Positions 18,436 through 27,369 of a DNA stretch of 64,000 nt are shown here, one piece after another. Location: NCBI GenBank assembly GCA_905479915.1, contig CAJQOH010000012.1:1-64000 (forward strand), given 5' to 3'. The first letter of the stretch is position 1, and every line of letters starts with the position of its first letter. A program made the position numbers and the translations under genes. Under the pieces are notes generated by a model. That model was not told where the DNA came from. It worked only from the letters and a program-made list of their open reading frames with translations, and searched no databases. This stretch comes from an uncultured Flavobacteriales bacterium. GTDB lineage: Bacteria > Bacteroidota > Bacteroidia > Flavobacteriales_E > Vicingaceae.

Positions 18436-19308
18436 TTATTTCTTTACCACCTTATAACTCTCATTAAACTCATTTGAATTAATAACTAAAGTATAAATTC
18501 CCTGGCTTAAGTGCGATAAATCTATTTTTTTATAGTTCGAGAAATGATCATTAAATACTTCTTTCCCACTTAAATCTATTATCCTTAAATCAAATTCTTC
18601 TTCCTTATTTAATAAAACAGAAATATGCTCAGAAAAAGGATTAGGCCAAATACTAACCTCATCGTTAACTACAGGTATGTTTTGACCAGTTGGAAGGGTT
18701 GCTGACAAATCATCAACATATAAATAATTACAATTAGCAACTGTGGTTCCATTACATTGCCCGTCAGAAGTTAAAATGACTATAATAGAATCAGGAGATA
18801 CGTTCTGCTGAAAATAGGTTATTGGAACTTGAAAAGGTACAAAACTAACTGACAAGCCTGTATGTGCTAATTTAATTTTCCCATAACCTATGGTATCTTT
18901 TCCAGTTGGAGTTGTTTTTTTAAGAACAATTTCAATACTTGCTGAATCATTAGTAGATACAGAGGTAGTATTTTCATATAAATAATATCCATCAATAGAT
19001 GTTGGTTTTTGCGTAAATGGTGTTCCAGCATCTTCCATAATGTTTAGCGGTCTATTTGTTGGCGTATTTCCAACACTTCCATTAACAGCTAAACCTGGTG
19101 CATAATAATACCAAACATGAACGGCCATCGAATAGTTACCCGATCTTACATAAGTTGAATCTCTTTCATTACCTTCAGACCAATACCAGTCTTCAGCAGT
19201 AAAAGGGTTTCCAACTTCAAATCCAGAATTTAAAATTCCTTGAGAAAAATAGGATCTTGAAATTAATAGGCAAAAAAGTAATGCAGTAATTTTAATAGTA
19301 GCTTTCAT
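18436..19308 (-). CDS. T9SS cargo protein with jelly-roll-like N-terminal domain
   Basis: The signal peptide is MKATIKITALLFCLLISRSYFSQ. Residues about 24-205 start GILNSGFEVGNPFTAEDWYW and resemble the carbohydrate-binding jelly-roll (PCMD-like) domains found in Bacteroidota, although the full assignment is uncertain. The C-terminal 75 residues, starting near 218 with VSIWPNPFSEHISVLL and ending with LSQGIYTLVINSN and YKVVKK, are a type A T9SS sorting domain. The protein is therefore expected to cross the outer membrane through the type IX system and be attached or released at the surface. The 290-residue gene stands alone on the minus strand between two plus-strand genes. Confidence 0.82.
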   Translation of the reverse strand: MKATIKITALLFCLLISRSYFSQGILNSGFEVGNPFTAEDWYWSEGNERDSTYVRSGNYSMAVHVWYYYAPGLAVNGSVGNTPTNRPLNIMEDAGTPFTQKPTSIDGYYLYENTTSVSTNDSASIEIVLKKTTPTGKDTIGYGKIKLAHTGLSVSFVPFQVPITYFQQNVSPDSIIVILTSDGQCNGTTVANCNYLYVDDLSATLPTGQNIPVVNDEVSIWPNPFSEHISVLLNKEEEFDLRIIDLSGKEVFNDHFSNYKKIDLSHLSQGIYTLVINSNEFNESYKVVKK

Positions 19309-19459
19309 AAGTTCATCATTTAAGTCTACAATATTGGCAATCTAATTTGATTGATTAAAATCAAAAAAATGAATAAATAAGTTCAAAAATCGATGAATAA
19401 CAAAAGATATTGATCAGAAATAGAACCTTAAACCTACTTCCTTAGAACTCCTAAAATTG

Positions 19460-19478
19460 ATTACTTTCGCAAAGTAAT
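19460..19478 (+). promoter_or_regulatory. Perfect inverted repeat overlapping a -7-like box before the pseudouridine synthase gene
   Basis: ATTACTTT-cgc-AAAGTAAT (8-bp arms, 3-base loop) ends 11 bases before the ATG at 19490. It contains TACTTTCG, close to the TAnnTTTG promoter box. It may be a promoter with an operator-like dyad or a 5'-leader hairpin. Confidence 0.4.
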
Positions 19479-19489
19479 TATCAAAAAGC

Positions 19490-20413
19490 ATGGCTAAGAA
19501 ATTCAATCCTAAAAGAAAAATCAAAAAAAACAGACACAGTACTTTTAAAGTTACTGAGAACACTGAGTTACTTGTTTTTTTATTAGCTGTTATAAAAGAA
19601 AAAAGTCGCAACAAGGTAAAATCCATGCTAACACATAAGCGCTTTAAGGTTGGTAAAGATATTATTACACAGCACAACCATCCTTTAAAACCTGGTGATG
19701 AAGTTACAGTTAACTGGGATGGTGCTTTTATGAAAGAAAAATACGAAGGTGTTAAAGTTATTTTTGAAGATGATGACATCATTGTAATTGATAAAAAAAG
19801 TGGTTTACTTTCTGTTGGTTCTGAAAAAGAAAAAAAGCAAACTGCCTATAGAATTGTTACCAATCACATTCAACAACTAAATCCTGTTGCAAGATTGTTT
19901 GTTATCCACAGATTAGATAGAGAAGCTTCTGGTTTAATGGTTTTTGCAAAAAATAAACAAGCTCAAGTTGACCTAAAAGGAAGTTGGGGCGATACCTTCT
20001 CTAAAAATTTATATTTAGCTGTTACTGAAGGTACTATCGAAGAAGATACCAAAACCATTAAATCTTACTTAAATGAAAGTAAAGCGCTAATTGTTTATTC
20101 AGGTAACAACCCTAAACTAGGTAAATTAGCGCTAACCAATTATGATGTAGTAAAAAAGAATGAGTTTTATACCCTTTTAGAGGCTACTCAAGAAACGGAA
20201 AGAAAAAACCAATTGCGTGTTCATCTAAAAAGTATAGGTCATCCTATTTTAGGAGATAAAAAATACGATTCAAAAGAAAACCCAATCAATAGAACTGCCA
20301 TCCATTTAAGAAGGATCAACTTTATTCACCCTGCTACAGAAAAATTAATGGAATTTGAAACTAAGGTTCCCGAAGATTTCTTAAAAATATTCAGGCATAA
20401 TTTTTATCGCTAA
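19490..20413 (+). CDS. RluA-family RNA pseudouridine synthase
   Basis: Members of this family isomerise specific uridines in 23S rRNA or tRNA. The 307-residue protein has an N-terminal S4-type RNA-binding region (about 25-75, with NTELLVFLLAVIKEKSRNKV and GDEVTV) and a catalytic domain with DDDIIVIDKKSGLLSVG and the RluA signature HRLDREASGLMVFAKN, in which D143 is the catalytic aspartate. The later NQLRVHLKSIGHPILGDKKY matches the conserved family C-terminal motif. The first 20 residues are strongly basic. Which uridine it modifies cannot be told from sequence. It converges with the LytTR regulator gene, with 6 bases between the stop codons. Confidence 0.92.
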   Translation: MAKKFNPKRKIKKNRHSTFKVTENTELLVFLLAVIKEKSRNKVKSMLTHKRFKVGKDIITQHNHPLKPGDEVTVNWDGAFMKEKYEGVKVIFEDDDIIVIDKKSGLLSVGSEKEKKQTAYRIVTNHIQQLNPVARLFVIHRLDREASGLMVFAKNKQAQVDLKGSWGDTFSKNLYLAVTEGTIEEDTKTIKSYLNESKALIVYSGNNPKLGKLALTNYDVVKKNEFYTLLEATQETERKNQLRVHLKSIGHPILGDKKYDSKENPINRTAIHLRRINFIHPATEKLMEFETKVPEDFLKIFRHNFYR

Positions 20414-20419
20414 AATCAA

Positions 20420-21154
20420 TTAGCTAGGATTTAAAGCATTTAAAATTTCTTTTTTTCTACTTCTTGCCACAGGTAAACTATCACCATTAAGCATATTTAA
20501 ACTACCTCCTCGCCCATTTTTATACTCTTTAACATAAGAAGTATTTACTATGTGAGATTGATGAACTCTTACAAAGTCTTCTTTTGGAAGTAAATCTTCA
20601 AAATCTTTTAACGTTTTAGCAACAAATAAAGAAGTTTCGTCTTTAAAATATACATTAGAATAATTCCCGTCCGATTGGCATCGAATTATTTCAGTATCAT
20701 AAGCATATCGGATTCCTTTTGAATGTTTTATTACTATTTTTTTAGACTCTAAAGGGTTATTCAAATTTTCTAGAAAAACAGATACATTCTCTTTTTTTGT
20801 TTCAATTTTAGCCACTGCCATTTGCAAGTCAGCAATATTTATAGGTTTTAACAAATAATCTAACGCACTGTATTTAATTGCCTTTAAAGCATATTTATCG
20901 AAACTTGTTACAAAGATGATATGAAAATTAATATGCTCCATTTCTCGCAACATATCAAACCCAGTTTTACTAGTCATTTGAACATCTAAAAACACTAAAT
21001 CAGGATTGGTATCTTTAATTAAATCTTTGCCTTGATCTGCAGAACTCGCTAATCCTAAAACTTTAATATTGGTACAATACTTTTTAACTATACCATAGAG
21101 CGCCTCTCTAACATTCTTCTCATCATCAATAATAACAGCTGTAATTGGCTCCAT
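20420..21154 (-). CDS. LytTR-family response regulator
   Basis: This 244-residue protein has a receiver domain with the acidic pair in VIIDDEKN, the phosphoacceptor aspartate D57 in LVFLDVQM, the conserved Thr/Ser in FVTSFDKYAL and Lys in DYLLKPI. A LytTR DNA-binding domain follows from about 140 to the end (EIIRCQSDGNYSNVYF, DFVRVHQSHIVNTSYVKEY). LytTR regulators bind imperfect direct repeats to activate target genes. It lies 4 bases downstream of the LytS-like kinase gene and completes a globin-kinase-regulator unit on the minus strand. The kinase next door is the obvious partner. The target genes are unknown. Confidence 0.95.
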   Translation of the reverse strand: MEPITAVIIDDEKNVREALYGIVKKYCTNIKVLGLASSADQGKDLIKDTNPDLVFLDVQMTSKTGFDMLREMEHINFHIIFVTSFDKYALKAIKYSALDYLLKPINIADLQMAVAKIETKKENVSVFLENLNNPLESKKIVIKHSKGIRYAYDTEIIRCQSDGNYSNVYFKDETSLFVAKTLKDFEDLLPKEDFVRVHQSHIVNTSYVKEYKNGRGGSLNMLNGDSLPVARSRKKEILNALNPS

Positions 21155-21158
21155 AGAC

Positions 21159-22262
21159 CTAAAATGTTATTGGTATAAATAATTCAACTCTTGTTCCTGA
21201 AGGCTTATCTCCATCATAAAGATCTGTATAAAGAATATTGTACTTTTTATTGTGTTCTTCCCATAGGATAGACAACCTTTTGTTGGTCACATTTAAGCTA
21301 TGCAAGTTAACCCGTTTCTTTTCTGTTTGCTGTTGTTCAAATTGCTCATTATACTTTCGCCCTACTCCATTATCTTCAATAATACACTTTAGCGTTATTT
21401 CATCAAGCAGTTCGAACTTAATGATAACTTTACCTTTCTCTGTTTTCTTATTTATTCCATGCCATATAGAGTTTTCTAAAAACGGCTGTATCAACATTGG
21501 TGGAATTTTTGTATTCCCAACATTTAGATTCTCATCCATCTCCAATATAAAATCCCAAGGAACATCCATCCTCATTTTTTCTATAGCAACATATGTTTCT
21601 AATAAGGTTATAATTTCTTCTACAGAGACATAATCATAATAAGATTGATCAAAACTTAAACGCATTAACCTCCCAAAGTGAGACAGGTAATTAACTGCCT
21701 GCTCCATATCTTTATCTACAATAAACCCTTGAATTGAGGTTAAACAGTTAGAAACAAAATGAGGATTAATAACAGCCTGTAAAGCTCTCAATTCAATGCT
21801 ATTCCTTTCTCTCTCAAGCTCTGTATTTGTTTTTATTAATTCTGCTTTTTGGGTATTGATTAATTCTAATGACTTTTCTAGTTCCTTCTTATTTTTCTCT
21901 GCCATTTTAACATAAGAATCAAGAAGGTACTCTTTTTCCTTTTCTTTTGAATAATCCATAATGGTAATAAAAAGGTGGTTATTATTGGTTTGGGAAAATT
22001 GAATTTTTAAAATCTTAGATCTCTTGTTTTCTTTTATTTCAAGCTCTACAGAATACTTTTTCCCTTTGGATAAAGCACGTTTTAATCGCTCAATTTTTAA
22101 TGTAGGAATTCGTTTAGTAAGTTCAACAAAATTCTCTAGCCATTTTGTACATAAATCATTTTCATAGATAAGATTAAAACTATCAATCGTGTAAATTGCT
22201 ACTCCAATATCACTATTGGAAACTAGCTGATTCAATAATTCTTTCTCTATATCTTTAGTCAA
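21159..22262 (-). CDS. LytS/YpdA-type sensor histidine kinase with PAS-like N-terminus
   Basis: The 367-residue protein starts at a TTG (22262), six bases after the globin stop, with no closer in-frame ATG. Residues about 1-110 look PAS-like (SDIGVAIYTIDSFNLIYENDL). A long coiled coil follows (about 115-160), then the His_kinase domain with INPHFVSNCL (phosphoacceptor H168), the N-box in PPMLIQPFLENSIWHG, the G1-box IIEDNGVG, and GTRVELFIPI at the C-terminus. There is no membrane segment, so it is a cytoplasmic kinase. Its input could come from the PAS-like domain, from the globin encoded just upstream, or from both. It probably phosphorylates the LytTR regulator. Confidence 0.9.
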   Translation of the reverse strand: MTKDIEKELLNQLVSNSDIGVAIYTIDSFNLIYENDLCTKWLENFVELTKRIPTLKIERLKRALSKGKKYSVELEIKENKRSKILKIQFSQTNNNHLFITIMDYSKEKEKEYLLDSYVKMAEKNKKELEKSLELINTQKAELIKTNTELERERNSIELRALQAVINPHFVSNCLTSIQGFIVDKDMEQAVNYLSHFGRLMRLSFDQSYYDYVSVEEIITLLETYVAIEKMRMDVPWDFILEMDENLNVGNTKIPPMLIQPFLENSIWHGINKKTEKGKVIIKFELLDEITLKCIIEDNGVGRKYNEQFEQQQTEKKRVNLHSLNVTNKRLSILWEEHNKKYNILYTDLYDGDKPSGTRVELFIPITF

Positions 22263-22268
22263 AATAAT

Positions 22269-22631
22269 TTATTTAGGCTGTACTATCAATTCTCTTTTCG
22301 ATTCAAATGCATTAGAAATAAAATCAATATGTTCATCACTCAATTCAAAATCTTCCATTGTTTCTACCAGACATTCTTTAGTTAAGTCAAACTGATGAGA
22401 GCTAATTCCTAATCTCATATGTGCTTGTCTCAATTCTTGATCTGTAAAAGAAGCTGGACCTCCCAATAACATAGAAAAGAACTTTGATTGATGGTCTATC
22501 AACCTTTCCATATTTACATTTTCAAACAACATTGAAACTCCATCACAATCTAAAACATTATCATAAAATGCTGTTATCAATTTTCTAACGGAAGTAAAAC
22601 CTCCTATTTCATCATATACTGATTTATTCAT
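22269..22631 (-). CDS. Group 1 truncated haemoglobin
   Basis: The ATG at 22631 is preferred over the adjacent upstream TTG and gives 120 residues, the normal length for a group I truncated haemoglobin. The sequence carries the family pattern: the entry motif YDEIGGFTSV, the B10 tyrosine in AFYDNVL (Y23), the E-helix DHQSKFFSMLLGGP with distal-side His47, and RQAHMRLGI with the probable proximal haem ligand His71. It should bind haem and O2, NO or CO. It is the first gene of a unit with a cytoplasmic kinase (6-base gap) and a LytTR regulator, which suggests gas sensing or NO/O2 handling tied to signalling; that link is inference. Confidence 0.88.
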   Translation of the reverse strand: MNKSVYDEIGGFTSVRKLITAFYDNVLDCDGVSMLFENVNMERLIDHQSKFFSMLLGGPASFTDQELRQAHMRLGISSHQFDLTKECLVETMEDFELSDEHIDFISNAFESKRELIVQPK

Positions 22632-22879
22632 CAATTTCTATTTTATAATATTCGGTTAAAGTTAAAAATATTTATTAGAGCTAGTATAGCACATTTAGTA
22701 TTCTGGCCTTTTCTTGTGATATTTTGGTAAAATACATTTTATCACTTCACAATCACCCGAAAATACTATATAAAAGCCCACATGATAAACTGAGAACAAA
22801 TAAGGAAACCCCCTAAAATATATCGCGTATTTTCATTAACGATTAAGTAATTAAACTTATTTCTTTAACACTTAACATC
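22632..22879. other. Divergent intergenic region without recognised gene
   Basis: The 248 bases separate the globin operon from the large T9SS cargo gene. I see AT-rich sequence and a short dyad (AAAATA...TATTTT around a central TATCGCG, near 22815-22833), but no tRNA, no small gene and no promoter with both consensus boxes. Confidence 0.5.
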
Positions 22880-25800
22880 ATGACTATCATTAGATTAAGT
22901 ATTACAATAGCAATGATTTTTGGATTATCTAATCATTCTATATCACAAACAACATTATATGCAAGAGCGAACGGAAACTGGAATGATGCAACAGCTGTAA
23001 CAGGAACTTGGTCAACAATTTCCTCGGGTGGTGCTGCTTGTGGATGTATTCCAACCGCTCTAGATTCAGTAGTAATAAGTGGATACAATGTAACAGCAGT
23101 AGCAATAGGAATGACTAAAGATTTAACAATAGAAACATCAAGTACATTAACTGTTAACAACAGTATTGGAATAGGAATTAACAATAGTGGTACAATTCAT
23201 TTAAAAACTGGTGGAACAATAACCGGTAATGGTTCAGGATCTAATAGTTATTTGTATTTTTTTTCTGGAGCTCCCTCTTTAATTATAGAATCTGGTTTTT
23301 CATTTAACTTAGACGATATTATTATAGCAGCCTCAGATTCATTAACAATAAGTGGTGCCGGAGATTTAACCTTAACAGATGACTTTAGTTTTATTGGATC
23401 CAACGCTTATGTAACCAACAACTTAACAGGAAATTTCAACCTTACCGGTGCAGGTCTATCTAGCTTATGGTACAAATCTACTTCTAGTGGTTGTACATTT
23501 ATTAATAATGGGCCTATGTATTGTGATCGTTACCTTTATGTGCAAGGTCCTAATTCAACCTTTATAAACAATAGCATAGTAAATCTTACCAATTCTGCTT
23601 ATGGTATTGGTATGACTTCTGGAGATGCTACAGGAACAATCATTACAAACCAAGCTTCAGGAACAATTAATGTTGCTGGAAGTTTTGCAGTATCCAACAA
23701 CCAAATGACTTTTAATAATTATGGAACATTAGATTTAGAAGGAGATTTAAATGCCTGGTCTGGCTCTTCTCCAAGTGAGTTTCATAATTTTAGTGGATCA
23801 TCATTCTACTTTGGTGGAACAGGTAATTTTTATGGAGATTTCTATGCGAATTATAATAGCAATTTAGTTGAATTTGATAACGCAACCACATTACAAAATG
23901 AACTCATAACCCCACAAGATAATTATTGGTCTATCGCTTTTTCCGGGTTTCAAAAACAAATAAAAACTTCCTTAAGTGTAAAGGGTGATTGTACTATTGA
24001 AACAAATGTTTTTTTACTAAACACCAGAGATATTACCATGGACAATGGTGGAACAATGACAATTGAAAGTGGAGGATCTTTAACAAGAACAGGTGTATCT
24101 GGAACAATAAATTTTTCAAACGGATACACATACAATTTAATTGTAAATGATGTAACAACAGGTTATCAATGGGATTATATTAGAGTGAGTGATAATGTTA
24201 CACTGAACATTAGCGGAGCAGGAACAATCTTATTGGATAATGACATAAGTTTTGATGGGAATAGTAGTACCGTTAACAATGATCTAACTGGTTCATTTAC
24301 CATAAATAGAAATATATTTTTCACCGCAGCAACTTCTGACAACCATTTTGTTAATAATGAAACTATAGCTCTTTCTGATGATATCAATCTTCAAGGTAAA
24401 AATAATGCTTTAACAAATAATAAAGCATTAACCATTACAGATGATCTTCTTTTTCAAGATACGTCATGTTCTCTAATTAATAATATAAATGGAACAATAA
24501 CCGTAGGAGATGATTTTAGGTTTACATCTTCTTGGTTTTCAAAACTAACCAACAGTGGGAATATAGATGTTACAGGAGAAATAGCCTATCAAGGACAGCA
24601 AGATACAATTGACAATTCCGGAACTATTAGTACTGATAGTCAATTAAGGGTTGTAGCGAGTACAAATGACGATAACGTAATTATTAATAATACTGGAGGA
24701 ATTATTAATGTTGATATGGATTTTATATTAAGTGATGCTGATTTCTTATTTGACAATTCAGGTACATTTAATTTAATGGGGCGATTTGATGATATGGCTG
24801 GAACAGAAGCTTTTCATAACAAATCTGGAGGAATAGTTAACTATTATGGTGTCCATAATGTAAACTTGAATACTGAACTTTCATTGTATACGAATTACTC
24901 TTCAAATGAATTTAACTATGTAGGACTAGCAGATCAAGAAATAATTGTACCTCAAGATGCTTATTGGGATTTAACTTTAGGAGGTTTAGGAAATAAAGAA
25001 CCTCAAGGCGATTTAGATATTAATGGGAATGTACTAATAAATGGCACAGCCGATTTTGACGTAAACACTAATAACAATAACCTAACTGTAGGAGGTAACT
25101 GGACCTCTACTTCAACTTTTGATGAAGGAACTGAACTGGTAACTTTTGATGGAACTGGTGATCAAACAATCAATACTTCAGGAGGAGAAACCTTTTATAA
25201 CTGGATCATTAACAAAAGCTCTGGAAAAGTAATAATGGATTCTAATGTCGATTTAACCAATGTATTGGGTTTAACATCAGGAGCTTGTGATATGAACACA
25301 AATACCTTAACCATTAATCTACAAAATACAGCTGCAATTGTTCGTACCTCTGGATATTTAATTAGTGACCAAACTGACAACTCAAGTAAACTAGTTCGAA
25401 AAATTGGTACTACTATAGGATCTTTCTTATTTCCATTTGGAAAAAGTGATGGAGAATATATACCATTCACTTTAGAAACAACTGCAGGAGATATAGGTGA
25501 TGTAACAATATCAACTTACTCTACAGGGTCTGATAATCTACCCTTACCAACTACTCCAGATCTAGTCTCAAATCTTAACAGCGTAATAGGAGCATTACCT
25601 GATAATAGAGAAAATACAATAGATCGATTTTGGCAAATAGATAAATCTGGTGTATCAGGAACTGCTAACCTTACTTTTAGTTATGCCCAGACTGAAGCAA
25701 GTGGAAACGTTTCTGCAAGTGAAAATCTATTAGAAGCTCAGCGTTATAATACCAGTACTAATGACTGGGAACCTGCAATATCAGGACAAGTAGCCAATGC

Positions 25801-26428
25801 TGCTAACAATACAGTACAAGTATCTGGAGTAAGTTCATTTTCACCTTGGTCATTAGCTCTTTCTAGTGCACCACTCCCTATTACTCTAGTAGAGTTTAAT
25901 GCTGTACTTAACAATGAAAATGTAGACTTAACCTGGGTAACATCTTCTCAAATAAATAACGATTTTTTCACCTTAGAAAAATCAGAAGATGCAAAGGACT
26001 TTACTCCTTTTGCAACAGTTGATGGGGCTGGAAATAATAATACAATTATCAATTATCATGAACAGGATTATGAGGTTCAAAAGGGAATAACATATTACAG
26101 ATTAAAACAAACCGATTTTAATGGTGAGTATACATATTCGAATGTAGTTCCTGTAAACAACCTAGGTAAAACCTTATCCTTTAATGTATTTCCAAATCCA
26201 GCAAATGGTGAAGAGTTCAAAATAAAAATGAATGATAGTGAAGATGAAGATATTTTGATCATCATTAGAGATATTCAAGGAAAAGAGTGTTATTCTAAAA
26301 TGTTAAAAACAGATCCTAGTTCTAACGAATATACGATTATTCCTGAACAGCCTTTAAGTAAGGGAGTATACAATATTATTGGAACATCTAACAATAACTT
26401 ATTTAACAGTAAACTAATAATTAAATAA
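22880..26428 (+). CDS. Large beta-rich T9SS cargo protein
   Basis: This 1182-residue protein starts with a signal peptide (MTIIRLSITIAMIFGLSNHSISQ). Residues about 24-850 are repetitive, with many short segments such as SGTIHLKTGGTIT, NDLTGSF and NNINGTITVGDDFRF. Their Gly/Asn/Thr-rich pattern, repeating on the scale of one beta-helix turn, suggests a long right-handed beta-solenoid adhesin. The region near 1010-1095 (PLPITLVEFNAVL ... YYRLKQTDFNGEYTYSNVV) is the linker commonly seen just before Bacteroidota sorting domains. The type A T9SS sorting domain begins near 1099 (LSFNVFPNPANG) and ends in LIIK. A surface role is expected; the ligand is unknown. A TPR gene follows 21 bases downstream. 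Confidence 0.85.
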   Translation: MTIIRLSITIAMIFGLSNHSISQTTLYARANGNWNDATAVTGTWSTISSGGAACGCIPTALDSVVISGYNVTAVAIGMTKDLTIETSSTLTVNNSIGIGINNSGTIHLKTGGTITGNGSGSNSYLYFFSGAPSLIIESGFSFNLDDIIIAASDSLTISGAGDLTLTDDFSFIGSNAYVTNNLTGNFNLTGAGLSSLWYKSTSSGCTFINNGPMYCDRYLYVQGPNSTFINNSIVNLTNSAYGIGMTSGDATGTIITNQASGTINVAGSFAVSNNQMTFNNYGTLDLEGDLNAWSGSSPSEFHNFSGSSFYFGGTGNFYGDFYANYNSNLVEFDNATTLQNELITPQDNYWSIAFSGFQKQIKTSLSVKGDCTIETNVFLLNTRDITMDNGGTMTIESGGSLTRTGVSGTINFSNGYTYNLIVNDVTTGYQWDYIRVSDNVTLNISGAGTILLDNDISFDGNSSTVNNDLTGSFTINRNIFFTAATSDNHFVNNETIALSDDINLQGKNNALTNNKALTITDDLLFQDTSCSLINNINGTITVGDDFRFTSSWFSKLTNSGNIDVTGEIAYQGQQDTIDNSGTISTDSQLRVVASTNDDNVIINNTGGIINVDMDFILSDADFLFDNSGTFNLMGRFDDMAGTEAFHNKSGGIVNYYGVHNVNLNTELSLYTNYSSNEFNYVGLADQEIIVPQDAYWDLTLGGLGNKEPQGDLDINGNVLINGTADFDVNTNNNNLTVGGNWTSTSTFDEGTELVTFDGTGDQTINTSGGETFYNWIINKSSGKVIMDSNVDLTNVLGLTSGACDMNTNTLTINLQNTAAIVRTSGYLISDQTDNSSKLVRKIGTTIGSFLFPFGKSDGEYIPFTLETTAGDIGDVTISTYSTGSDNLPLPTTPDLVSNLNSVIGALPDNRENTIDRFWQIDKSGVSGTANLTFSYAQTEASGNVSASENLLEAQRYNTSTNDWEPAISGQVANAANNTVQVSGVSSFSPWSLALSSAPLPITLVEFNAVLNNENVDLTWVTSSQINNDFFTLEKSEDAKDFTPFATVDGAGNNNTIINYHEQDYEVQKGITYYRLKQTDFNGEYTYSNVVPVNNLGKTLSFNVFPNPANGEEFKIKMNDSEDEDILIIIRDIQGKECYSKMLKTDPSSNEYTIIPEQPLSKGVYNIIGTSNNNLFNSKLIIK

Positions 26429-26449
26429 CATATTAATTTGAGAGAAATT

Positions 26450-26878
26450 ATGACTAAAATTTATTTACTAATAATCGCATCAATGTTGATTACTAGTATG
26501 GGTATTTCCCAAAATAATATTGATAGAACTGCTAAACAACAAATGTTTAACCTTCAATATGAAGAAGCTGAAAAAACGTACTTAAGAGGTATTGCTATAG
26601 AACCAAATAATATTTCTTATAAAAATGAACTTGGTTTAGCATTAATGATGCAACACAAATATAAAGAGGCCGAAATAGTTTTTAATAAAACACTTTTATC
26701 AAACCCCAATAATGTAACAGCAATATGGTACAGTGCTCAAAGTAATTTTACTCAAGGAAATTGTGAAGTAGCAACAGAACTATTTTTAAAAGTTAAAAAG
26801 CTTACACAAAAAGCAAGTATACGACATAAAGTAGCTCATGATTTTATTGAGAAATGTAAATCAAAAAGCATGATTTAA
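26450..26878 (+). CDS. Small exported TPR protein
   Basis: The ATG at 26450 was chosen over the in-frame TTG 12 bases upstream because GAGAGAAATT precedes it at Shine-Dalgarno distance; it gives 142 residues. An N-terminal hydrophobic stretch (MTKIYLLIIASMLITSMGISQ) looks like a signal peptide. The rest is about three TPR units (NLQYEEAEKTYLRGIAIEPNNISYKNELGLALMM is one, split here only for identification). It sits 21 bases after the large T9SS cargo gene and could help in its folding or export, but that is inference from position. Confidence 0.72.
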   Translation: MTKIYLLIIASMLITSMGISQNNIDRTAKQQMFNLQYEEAEKTYLRGIAIEPNNISYKNELGLALMMQHKYKEAEIVFNKTLLSNPNNVTAIWYSAQSNFTQGNCEVATELFLKVKKLTQKASIRHKVAHDFIEKCKSKSMI

Positions 26879-26914
26879 TGTCAAAACCAGTTATCTAATT
26901 GTAAAGTAAACCCT

Positions 26915-27304
26915 ATGAAATCTACAATAATAAAATCCGCCATCTTATTTATATCTATTCCTCTGATTAATTCTATCCTATTTGGAATAGGAACGTTAAT
27001 ACATTCTCCTAATCATTCAATCATCTCTATAGAAGACTTTAATGCTTATCATCAAGCAACAATATTATTAATTACTGCAACATCTATTTCTATACTAGCA
27101 ATCGAATTACTTCATGATTTTATCGTTAAAAATGATACAGCAACAACAGCTATTTATTTAGCTTCATTTGCAATTCTAGCATTTTTAACTCAAGAGCAAT
27201 TTACTTTTAGACCCTTAGAACATGGTTTAACTTTTATATGCATTCTTTCAATTTTAGTTAGTAGACTTTATTTCAAAAACAAAGTCGTTATTAAAGGGGA
27301 ATAA
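26915..27304 (+). CDS. Small four-helix membrane protein of unknown function
   Basis: The 129 residues contain about four hydrophobic segments (near 5-28, 48-68, 75-95 and 103-122) separated by short loops, for example GIGTLIHSPNHSIISIEDF and FTFRPLEH. I recognise no family. The gene follows the TPR gene by 36 bases on the same strand and its stop codon lies in the stem of a terminator-like hairpin, so it may close that transcription unit. Confidence 0.55.
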   Translation: MKSTIIKSAILFISIPLINSILFGIGTLIHSPNHSIISIEDFNAYHQATILLITATSISILAIELLHDFIVKNDTATTAIYLASFAILAFLTQEQFTFRPLEHGLTFICILSILVSRLYFKNKVVIKGE

Positions 27305-27326
27305 AGTTTAGCTTTATCCCCTTTAA
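27292..27326 (+). terminator. Terminator-like hairpin overlapping a stop codon
   Basis: AAAGGGG-A-ATAAAG pairs with CTTTAT-CCCCTTT around a TTTAG loop, with one bulged A. Only a few T residues follow, so termination strength is uncertain. The stem includes the last codons of the small membrane-protein gene. Confidence 0.5.
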
Positions 27327-27369
27327 ATACTACAATACTTTTAAGTGAAAATTTATTCTTAAGAAAAAA

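Noticed and set aside
19414-19782. Minus-strand open frame of 122 codons
   Set aside because: It is antisense to the start of the pseudouridine synthase gene and has no recognisable motif.
21238-21633. Plus-strand open frame of 131 codons
   Set aside because: It lies entirely antisense to the intact histidine kinase gene and shows no domain or start signal.
22632-22879. tRNA or small RNA gene
   Set aside because: No cloverleaf pairing or conserved T-loop sequence could be found by eye in this intergenic region.
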